Shown here piece after piece: positions 1 to 4,431 of a stretch of 5,662 nt of DNA (position 1 is its first letter; the number at the start of each line of letters is the position of its first letter). The notes beneath the pieces were generated by a model. It was not told where the DNA came from. It did not search any database and worked only from the letters and a program-made list of their open reading frames with translations. Origin of the DNA: Candidatus Rifleibacteriota bacterium (lineage in GTDB: Bacteria; Riflebacteria; Ozemobacteria; Ozemobacterales; Ozemobacteraceae). The position numbers were made by a program, and so were the translations under genes. The stretch is from NCBI GenBank assembly GCA_017526725.1, contig JAFXRA010000307.1:1-5662 (forward strand), given 5' to 3'.

Positions 1-834
1 GGGGAACTAGCAACCTTACTTGCTGGGCGTTATGTTGAAATTTCAATGCTACCATTGTCTTTTAAGGAATATAATTCTGCATTAACAGGAAAAAACATCA
101 GCATAGAACGTAAATTTAATAGCTATCTTCAAAATGGCGGTTTTCCCTATTTACTAGATCTACAGGAAGAACAAGCAAAACGTGATTACCTTGAAGGAAT
201 CTACAACAGCATATTAATTAAAGATATTGTACATCGTAAAAAGATTTCTGATGTGTCGCTGTTAGAAAAAATAATAAAATTTATGTATGACAATGTTGGA
301 AATTTCACTTCACCAAAGAAAATTAGCGACACCCTGACATCTTTTGGTCAAAAAATAACTTCTCCAACAGTAGAATCTTATCTATCCGCTTTAATTAATA
401 GTTTTGTATTACACAAAGTCAATAGATACGATATTTCAGGGAAACAGCTATTAAAGACTCAAGGCAAATATTATGTTACCGATTTAGGTCTGCAACGTTT
501 TCTTCTTAATAATAACAAACGCAATATAGGACACAATTTAGAAAATATTGTCTTTCTAGAATTAAAACGCAGAGGCTATAAAACTTTTATAGGAAAAATC
601 GACAATACGGAAGTTGATTTTATTGCAGAGAAAAACGGTTATACATATTACTTTCAAGTCTCACAAAGTGTTTTAGACGAAAACACTCTTTCTAGAGAAC
701 TTCAACCCTTGAATAAAATCAAAGACCATAATTCAAAATATTTACTAACCATGGACTATTTCCCGAATGCTTCATACAATGGTATAAGACACCTAAATAT
801 AATCGATTGGCTTTTAAACGATGATGAAAATTGA
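1..834 (+). CDS. AAA ATPase with DUF4143 domain (AAA_14 family), C-terminal part
   Basis: The frame is open from the first base of the window, so the gene is cut at the left edge; the ATG at 46 is internal. The first codons read GELATLLAGRYVEISMLPLS, a hallmark stretch just after the P-loop ATPase core of AAA_14/DUF4143 proteins. About 277 residues are visible of a family usually near 400, so the Walker A and B motifs lie outside. The middle part is a DUF4143-type helical and winged-helix region (TSPTVESYLSALINSFVLHK). The C-terminus looks like a PD-(D/E)XK nuclease fold: E204 and D206 in EVDFIAEK, then FQVS at 218-221, with Q219 where a lysine would be catalytic. Family members are common, patchily distributed and of uncertain function; some are linked to mobile DNA. 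No terminator is obvious after the stop. The gene converges on the minus-strand small ORF at 892-1047. Family call is firm; function is unknown. Confidence 0.9.
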   Translation, partial: GELATLLAGRYVEISMLPLSFKEYNSALTGKNISIERKFNSYLQNGGFPYLLDLQEEQAKRDYLEGIYNSILIKDIVHRKKISDVSLLEKIIKFMYDNVGNFTSPKKISDTLTSFGQKITSPTVESYLSALINSFVLHKVNRYDISGKQLLKTQGKYYVTDLGLQRFLLNNNKRNIGHNLENIVFLELKRRGYKTFIGKIDNTEVDFIAEKNGYTYYFQVSQSVLDENTLSRELQPLNKIKDHNSKYLLTMDYFPNASYNGIRHLNIIDWLLNDDEN

Positions 835-891
835 TGTTGCAACAAAAGAGAAATGCGTAGAACGAACCCCGATGCAAATGATTCACGATCA

Positions 892-1047
892 TTACCCCAA
901 GACCCTACTGACACTAGATGATGACCCACCTTCTGAATCAACAACAGCATTATCTTGTACAACCATTTTTGTTTCGTCATAAGTAATACGTGTTAAGACT
1001 TCTATAGAATTTAGTGCATCTTTTAGATAATTTAAAATATTAGACAC
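892..1047 (-). CDS. Small 51-residue protein of unknown function, coupled to the upstream hydrolase
   Basis: The chosen start is GTG at 1047, because AAGGAG lies six bases upstream of it and overlaps the TAA of the ADP-ribosylglycohydrolase. In-frame ATGs farther upstream (1083, 1071) lie inside the hydrolase gene and lack such a site. The product begins MSNILNYLKDALNSIEVL, a likely amphipathic helix, and ends in a glycine/serine-rich tail (SEGGSSSSVSRVLG). There is no signal peptide, membrane segment or cysteine, and I do not recognise a family. The position implies co-transcription and stop-start coupled translation with the hydrolase, so a related role is possible but is inference only. 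It could also be a decayed remnant, or an open frame with a chance ribosome-binding site. The stop sits in a weak 6-bp AT-rich inverted repeat (877-893). Confidence 0.5.
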   Translation of the reverse strand: MSNILNYLKDALNSIEVLTRITYDETKMVVQDNAVVDSEGGSSSSVSRVLG

Positions 1048-1053
1048 GATTTT

Positions 1054-1059
1054 CTCCTT
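1054..1059 (-). promoter_or_regulatory. Shine-Dalgarno (AAGGAG) overlapping the hydrolase stop codon
   Basis: On the minus strand the hydrolase stop TAA runs directly into the ribosome-binding site (TAAGGAG). The GTG at 1047 follows after six bases. This arrangement decides the start of the 51-residue ORF and suggests translational coupling. Confidence 0.6.
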
Positions 1060-1849
1060 ATTCCCTCCCATATTTAGTTTCAAAAGCTTTCAAAATTTGC
1101 AATAATTCTTGAGGCAAATATTTAATTGCCTGATTTCTCATTTCTTCAGGAATGCCAAAATGGTATTCTGCAATACTTCCGGCAATAGCTGCCAGAGTGT
1201 CAGCATCGCCACCAAGAGAAACAGCGTTTCGTATACAGTCTTCAAAGTCTTTAGCTTCAACGAAAGACATTATTGCCTGGGGAACTGTATCCTGACAAAT
1301 TTCATTAAAGTGGTATGCATCTCGAATTCTATCTATAGTAAAATACATTGGGTAATAATTTTCATTTATATAATCTTTTATTTCAAGCTGACTTTTACCA
1401 TTTTTTGCTAGGAATATTGCTACAGCGGTCGCTTCTGCTCCTTTAATTCCTTCCGGATGATTATGAGTGACTTCTGTTACTTTTTTGGATAAATCTTTTA
1501 CTTCTTCAATAGAATTAGCAATAATTCCGCAAGGGCTTACACGCATAGCAGAGCCGTTTCCGAAAGAATTGTACGGCTGGGGGTTGTCTTCATATAACCA
1601 GACATTGAATCTTCCGCCGTAACCCCCATTAGGGTATTTTCTACCTATGTACTGCATATTTTTCACAACTAATTCACTTAAATTAGAATAATCAGATTCA
1701 CATTCCAAAAAGGATTTAGCTATTGCCAAAGTCATCATGCTATCGTCAGTAATAAAATTATGTTCTGATAAAAAAGAGAAATCTTTAGTTTTAATTGAAT
1801 TAAACTCCCATCTTGAACCAACTATATCACCCAAAATTGCACCTAACAT
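1058..1849 (-). CDS. ADP-ribosylglycohydrolase (DraG/ARH family)
   Basis: The 263-residue product carries the full set of DraG-type motifs. These are GAILGDIVGSRWE at 3-15; TDDSMM at 34-39, whose aspartates bind one metal ion; GGYGGRF around 75-81; GNGSAMR at 97-103; HNHPEG at 129-134; and GGDADT at 213-218, the second metal-binding site. The family uses a binuclear Mg/Mn centre to remove ADP-ribose from proteins, nucleic acids or small molecules in the cytoplasm; the substrate here cannot be read from sequence. Length is typical and no key residue is missing. ATG at 1849 is supported by AAGGAG (1857-1862) with seven bases of spacing. No partner ADP-ribosyltransferase is visible in the window. 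It is followed by the coupled 51-residue ORF and preceded by tcdA on the same strand, 161 bases away. Two palindromes in that gap suggest it has its own regulated promoter. Confidence 0.93.
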   Translation of the reverse strand: MLGAILGDIVGSRWEFNSIKTKDFSFLSEHNFITDDSMMTLAIAKSFLECESDYSNLSELVVKNMQYIGRKYPNGGYGGRFNVWLYEDNPQPYNSFGNGSAMRVSPCGIIANSIEEVKDLSKKVTEVTHNHPEGIKGAEATAVAIFLAKNGKSQLEIKDYINENYYPMYFTIDRIRDAYHFNEICQDTVPQAIMSFVEAKDFEDCIRNAVSLGGDADTLAAIAGSIAEYHFGIPEEMRNQAIKYLPQELLQILKAFETKYGRE

Positions 1850-1856
1850 TTAATAT

Positions 1857-1862
1857 CTCCTT
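1857..1862 (-). promoter_or_regulatory. Shine-Dalgarno of the ADP-ribosylglycohydrolase
   Basis: AAGGAG reads on the minus strand seven bases before the ATG at 1849. The 17-base palindrome 1865-1881 ends only two bases upstream, so protein binding or an RNA hairpin there could affect ribosome access. Confidence 0.75.
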
Positions 1863-1864
1863 TA

Positions 1865-1881
1865 TTTGTAATCATTACAAA
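1865..1881. promoter_or_regulatory. Perfect 17-base palindrome, Fur/PerR/Zur-box-like operator candidate
   Basis: TTTGTAATCATTACAAA is perfectly symmetric: two 8-base arms around one central base. Its core TTGTAATnATTACAA has the 7-1-7 layout of Fur-family boxes. It differs by one symmetric position from the B. subtilis PerR consensus TTATAATnATTATAA, and by one from the Zur consensus TCGTAATnATTACGA. It lies between the candidate -10 box and the ribosome-binding site of the hydrolase, where a bound repressor would block transcription. The symmetry is seen directly; the family assignment is inference, and AT-rich DNA makes near matches easier. Confidence 0.5.
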
Positions 1882-1897
1882 AACTTTATTTATTTGT

Positions 1898-1926
1898 ATT
1901 ATAAATAGGAATTGAACGGATTAGGT
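1898..1926 (-). promoter_or_regulatory. Candidate promoter of the ADP-ribosylglycohydrolase
   Basis: A perfect TATAAT reads on the minus strand at 1903-1898. The matching -35 window (1926-1921, ACCTAA, 17-base spacer) is poor. This suggests a promoter that needs an activator, or one that is weak. The predicted start near 1891 would place palindrome 1865-1881 in the leader, and palindrome 1925-1941 overlaps the -35 edge. Confidence 0.45.
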
Positions 1927-1941
1927 CATTTGGCAAATGAC
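1925..1941. promoter_or_regulatory. Second perfect 17-base palindrome in the tcdA-hydrolase gap
   Basis: GTCATTTGGCAAATGAC has two 8-base arms around a central G. It extends to TAG/CTA-type flanks with one G-T mismatch (1922-1944). It touches the -35 window of the hydrolase promoter, so an activator or repressor site is plausible. It has no following T-run on the minus strand, so it does not look like a terminator for tcdA. Confidence 0.45.
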
Positions 1942-2010
1942 TTATTTTGAATAGAGAAAGATATTTTTAACCTGGAATTGCCTAGTCTGCAATAAACTAT
2001 CTATATCAAT

Positions 2011-2745
2011 CTATTGGCTTATCAGCTTCTGAATGACCATTCCAGCTATTGTAAAACCGAAAATTGCAGGTATATAGCTGATGGAGCCTAAAATCATGCG
2101 TTCCAAACCTGGATTAAGCTCTGCTTCTTCTTTAGAGAAAAGTTTATAAGAGAATGGTGCTATAGGATCCTCAAGTGAGTAAACAACGGGAATTCCCTTG
2201 TGTATATTCATCTGTCGAAGAGTTTTTCTAACCTTCTTAGCTAAGGGGCAGACTGTTGTTTTAGAAATATCACCTGTTCTAACCATTGATGGGTCGATTT
2301 TACCTGCGGCACCCATTGCGGAAAACACAGGTATTTTCTTATGCTTACATTCTACTAAAAGCTTAATTTTAGAATTAAAAGTATCTATTGCATCTACGAC
2401 AGCATCAAAATTATCATTTATAATTTCATCTGAGTTTGAAGCTTCATAAAATCTATCTATCACATGAAGTTTGCAATCAGGATTGATAAGTTTAATTCTA
2501 TCTGCCATAGCCTGGCTTTTTGGCAAACCAACAGTAGAATCTAAGGCAATATTCTGCCTGTTTATGTTTGTTGGGTTAACTTTGTCAAAATCAACTATAG
2601 TTAACTCACCAATTCCGGAACGGGCCAAGCTTTCAGCAGCATGACTACCTACTCCGCCTAAACCGAAAACTGCTACATGAGCCTTTTGAAGTTTTTCAAA
2701 AGCCTCATCACCTAATAATATTTTTGTTCGTAAAAATCTGTTCAT
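2011..2745 (-). CDS. tcdA: tRNA threonylcarbamoyladenosine dehydratase (ThiF/E1-like)
   Basis: The 244-residue product is a Rossmann-type E1-like adenylating enzyme. GLGGVGS at 28-34 is the ATP-binding glycine loop. D52/D54 followed by TNINRQ at 59-64 is the family signature, with the arginine that contacts ATP phosphates. DAID at 118-121 completes the nucleotide site. The stretch AMGAAGKIDPSMVRTGDISK (143-162), followed by TTVCPLAKKVR, is characteristic of TcdA (YgdL, YrvM) rather than ThiF, MoeB or HesA. C166 is a candidate functional cysteine. A hydrophobic C-terminal segment, YIPAIFGFTIAGMVI, matches the membrane-associated tail known in the family. The enzyme uses ATP to cyclise t6A at position 37 of ANN-decoding tRNAs to ct6A, which helps decoding. 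ATG at 2745 gives a complete N-terminus. There is no Shine-Dalgarno; a -10 box lies six bases upstream (see promoter). It is divergent from yicC. Confidence 0.9.
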   Translation of the reverse strand: MNRFLRTKILLGDEAFEKLQKAHVAVFGLGGVGSHAAESLARSGIGELTIVDFDKVNPTNINRQNIALDSTVGLPKSQAMADRIKLINPDCKLHVIDRFYEASNSDEIINDNFDAVVDAIDTFNSKIKLLVECKHKKIPVFSAMGAAGKIDPSMVRTGDISKTTVCPLAKKVRKTLRQMNIHKGIPVVYSLEDPIAPFSYKLFSKEEAELNPGLERMILGSISYIPAIFGFTIAGMVIQKLISQ

Positions 2746-2751
2746 GGGAGA

Positions 2752-2760
2752 ATGATACCA
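2752..2760 (-). promoter_or_regulatory. Extended -10 promoter of tcdA, predicted leaderless
   Basis: The minus strand reads TGGTATCAT at 2760-2752: an extended -10 motif (TGn) with TATCAT. Six bases (TCTCCC) separate it from the ATG at 2745. A transcription start about seven bases past the -10 would fall on the A of the ATG. No TTG-like -35 is visible at 17 bases, which is usual for extended -10 promoters. The lack of a purine-rich ribosome-binding site agrees with a leaderless message. Confidence 0.5.
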
Positions 2761-2768
2761 TATTTCGG

Positions 2769-2810
2769 AGATATAAGATATAAGATATAAGATTTAAGAT
2801 ATAAGATTTG
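2769..2810. repeat. Tandem array of a 7-base unit (AGATATA), six copies
   Basis: Six contiguous 7-base units run AGATATA x3, AGATTTA, AGATATA, AGATTTG. Phase is exact throughout. The array starts eight bases upstream of the tcdA -10 box and abuts the 9-base array. Such arrays arise by replication slippage and can vary in copy number. Here variation would change the spacing around the tcdA promoter. Confidence 0.9.
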
Positions 2811-2811
2811 A

Positions 2812-2847
2812 GTTGGAAGAGTTGGAAGGGTTGGAAGAGTGGGAAGT
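2812..2847. repeat. Tandem array of a 9-base unit (GTTGGAAGR), four copies
   Basis: Four 9-base units run GTTGGAAGA, GTTGGAAGG, GTTGGAAGA, GTGGGAAGT. The last one grades into the GTGGGA modules. The same unit reappears at 2917-2961, so the two arrays flank the modules on both sides. Confidence 0.9.
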
Positions 2848-2916
2848 GTTACGCTGCGCTGTGGGACGATTGCTGTCGCAATCTGTGGGACGTTTCACTG
2901 TGGGAATTGTTTTATC
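2839..2916. repeat. Four GTGGGA-headed modules of unequal length, one with a hairpin
   Basis: GTGGGA recurs at 2839, 2861, 2885 and 2900, giving modules of about 22, 24, 15 and 17 bases. The second module holds a perfect 6-bp hairpin (GATTGC-TGTC-GCAATC, 2868-2883). GTGGGACG is shared by modules two and three. The block is more GC-rich than its surroundings. A hairpin with the same arms occurs at 5184-5198 inside the CoaBC-like gene. An open frame crosses the whole region only because the repeats lack stops; I do not regard it as coding. Confidence 0.75.
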
Positions 2917-2961
2917 GTTAGAAGGATTGGAAGGGTTGGAAGGGTTGGAAGGGTTGGAAAA
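2917..2961. repeat. Tandem array of the 9-base unit (RTTGGAAGG), five copies
   Basis: Five units run GTTAGAAGG, ATTGGAAGG, GTTGGAAGG x2, GTTGGAAAA. The array ends about ten bases upstream of the yicC -35 box. The two middle copies are identical, which points to recent expansion. Confidence 0.92.
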
Positions 2962-2970
2962 AAGTTGTTA

Positions 2971-2999
2971 TTGCAAATGTAATAAAATTGGTGTACAAT
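2971..2999 (+). promoter_or_regulatory. Promoter of yicC operon, predicted leaderless start
   Basis: TTGCAA (2971-2976) and TACAAT (2994-2999) are separated by an optimal 17 bases. Only eight bases lie between the -10 box and the yicC ATG at 3008. The expected transcription start (about 3006-3008) therefore falls on or next to the start codon. No Shine-Dalgarno is present in those bases. It probably drives yicC, remA, rpoZ and the CoaBC-like gene. Confidence 0.65.
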
Positions 3000-3007
3000 T
3001 GTTCACT

Positions 3008-3883
3008 ATGATTTCAAGTTTAACAGGTTTTGGTAGAGCAAGTATAACAGACGAAACTGGGCGTGTAAGCGTCGAGTTAAAGTCTGTAAATAATCGTTTT
3101 TTGCAAATTGATACCCGTTTGCCTTATGGTTATAACTGGGCAGATGGTCAGCTTCGCCAATATGTCAGCAATGCTATTTCAAGAGGCAAGGTCTATTTAA
3201 ACCTTGAAATAGTTGATTACAACCCAAATCAAGACGTTATAATCAATAAACCTTTGCTTAATAAGCTAATAGCTTTGGGTGACGAATTAAACCAAGAAAC
3301 CGGCAAAAGCATTCCAATGGCGTTAGATGGTCTGCTTTCATTGCCAGGCGTAATGAAGGTTGATTCCCAAGAAAAAGATAACGAAGAACTTTGGAAACGC
3401 ATTGAACCAGTTTTAGTTGAAGCTGTAAAATCATTTGTAGATGCTCGAAAACGTGAAGGCGAAAATCTTGCTGCTGACATAAAGAGTCACGCAGATGTAA
3501 TGCGCAGCACTATTGCAAAAATAGAAGAACTGCTTCCGGAATTCAGAGCAAATTTCACCACCAAGTTTACTGAAAGAATCAAAGAATTAGCGGGACAAGC
3601 CGGATTTGATGAATCACGTCTTGGTATGGAAATAGCCCTTTGGGTTGATAGAAGCGATGTCAGTGAAGAAATAGCAAGACTTTACAGCCATCTTAAAGAG
3701 CTAGACAACATTCTAGCTTCTGATAAGCCTGTTGGAAGACGACTTGATTTCTTGGTTCAAGAGTTAAACAGAGAAGCAAATACTCTGAGCAGCAAAATCA
3801 ATGATTTTGCAATTACCCAATTAGCTCTTGATCTGAAATGCGAAATAGAAAAAATACGCGAACAAGCCCAAAACATTGAATAA
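3008..3883 (+). CDS. yicC: YicC family protein (YicC-like/DUF1732), putative endoribonuclease
   Basis: The 291-residue product matches the usual YicC length. It opens with MISSLTGFGRA, the family signature, followed by VSVELKSVNNRFLQIDTRLP. The C-terminal DUF1732 domain is intact: DVSEEIARLYSHLKELD, then VGRRLDFLVQELNREANTLS at 242-261, and KCEIEKIREQAQNIE at the end. YicC of E. coli is reported to act as an RNase involved in small-RNA turnover; the role outside proteobacteria is less clear. I chose ATG at 3008 because it begins the conserved family N-terminus. An in-frame upstream extension from a TTG at 2813 would add 65 residues of repeat-encoded LEG units and would overrun the promoter. 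The stop overlaps the remA ribosome-binding site, so the two genes are coupled. Predicted to be translated from a leaderless message. Confidence 0.93.
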   Translation: MISSLTGFGRASITDETGRVSVELKSVNNRFLQIDTRLPYGYNWADGQLRQYVSNAISRGKVYLNLEIVDYNPNQDVIINKPLLNKLIALGDELNQETGKSIPMALDGLLSLPGVMKVDSQEKDNEELWKRIEPVLVEAVKSFVDARKREGENLAADIKSHADVMRSTIAKIEELLPEFRANFTTKFTERIKELAGQAGFDESRLGMEIALWVDRSDVSEEIARLYSHLKELDNILASDKPVGRRLDFLVQELNREANTLSSKINDFAITQLALDLKCEIEKIREQAQNIE

Positions 3884-3892
3884 GGTGTATAA

Positions 3893-4231
3893 ATGAAAGT
3901 TCTTCTTTTAAATATAGGTTTTGGTAATGTGGTTGCAGCCGACAAGGTTGTGGCGATTGTCAGTCCGGGCTCAGCACCAATCAAACGATTAAAAGAAGAC
4001 GCTAAGGAACAGGGTAAGCTCATAGATGCGACCTATGGCCGCAAAACTAGAGCAATTATTGTTACAGATTCAAATCATGTAATTCTGTCGGCAATTAACC
4101 CTGAAACTGCCGCCTTACGAATGTTGGGCAAGAAAACCAGTCAGAATCCTGAAGATGAAGATGCAGATATCGAACTTCAAGATGACAATATTGATGAACA
4201 AGAATTAGATTCAACGGAGGTTGAAGAATGA
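3893..4231 (+). CDS. remA: RemA family DNA-binding regulator (DUF370) with acidic C-terminal tail
   Basis: The first 80 residues match RemA closely: [68 protein letters not shown]. In B. subtilis RemA forms ring-like oligomers that bind DNA and activate biofilm-matrix and osmoprotectant genes; the role here is unknown. R50 is kept. Positions 18 and 51, arginines in the Bacillus protein as I recall it, are lysines here. The usual protein is about 85-90 residues. This one has 112, the extra part being a strongly acidic, disordered-looking tail from about residue 82 ([10 protein letters not shown]...STEVEE). AAGGTG at 3882-3887 overlaps the yicC stop, five bases before ATG. The TGA overlaps the rpoZ ATG (ATGA). 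Gmk, often the next gene in this cluster, is absent. Confidence 0.92.
   Translation: MKVLLLNIGFGNVVAADKVVAIVSPGSAPIKRLKEDAKEQGKLIDATYGRKTRAIIVTDSNHVILSAINPETAALRMLGKKTSQNPEDEDADIELQDDNIDEQELDSTEVEE
4216..4220 (+). promoter_or_regulatory. Shine-Dalgarno (GGAGG) of rpoZ inside the end of remA
   Basis: GGAGG lies seven bases before the rpoZ ATG and within the last codons of remA. Together with the ATGA overlap it indicates coupled translation of remA and rpoZ. Confidence 0.8.
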
Positions 4232-4431
4232 AATTCCGCTCAAGAAGTGAAATAATTAACAAGATTCCTAACAAATATGATGCAGTAATGGCAATTTCTA
4301 ACCGCGTAAAAATGCTTGTTGAAGGCAAAAAGCGCTTGGTAGAAGAATATGATGAAAACTACATCAAAGTTGCAATGGAAGAAATAGCTTCAGGTGCTCT
4401 CGAAGTTGAAATCAAAGAAAAAGAAAAATAA
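4228..4431 (+). CDS. rpoZ: RNA polymerase omega subunit
   Basis: The 67-residue product has the core omega pattern: an N-terminal [20 protein letters not shown] helix region, then the [15 protein letters not shown] motif near the C-terminus, equivalent to the family's VxxALEEIAxGKI. Omega binds the beta-prime subunit, helps assemble RNA polymerase, and in many bacteria forms part of a ppGpp site. The length fits Firmicutes/cyanobacteria-type short omegas. The start is fixed by GGAGG (4216-4220) and by the ATGA overlap with remA. The end is lysine/glutamate-rich (KEKEK). The downstream CoaBC-like frame begins before the rpoZ stop, in the +1 frame relative to rpoZ. Confidence 0.88.
   Translation: MKFRSRSEIINKIPNKYDAVMAISNRVKMLVEGKKRLVEEYDENYIKVAMEEIASGALEVEIKEKEK

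Noticed and set aside
46..48. ATG as the start of the DUF4143 protein
   Set aside because: The frame is open to base 1, and residues before this methionine (GELATLLAGRYVEIS) are conserved in the family, so the gene is truncated by the window edge.
835..844. TGTTGCAACA palindrome just after the DUF4143 stop
   Set aside because: Ten bases with no loop and no T-run: not a credible terminator, and too short to call an operator.
877..893. AATGAT-TCACG-ATCATT hairpin at the end of the 51-residue ORF
   Set aside because: The stem is short and AT-rich with no U-tract on either strand, so I do not call a terminator.
756..980. Minus-strand 74-residue ORF across the end of the DUF4143 gene
   Set aside because: It mostly overlaps a conserved coding region and has no ribosome-binding site; the protein looks like a shadow frame.
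2813..3007. A 65-residue N-terminal extension of YicC with LEG repeats from a TTG start
   Set aside because: The repeats have a 9-base period and lack stops in this frame, so openness is expected. The extension would run through a good promoter, and YicC proteins begin at MISSLTGFG.
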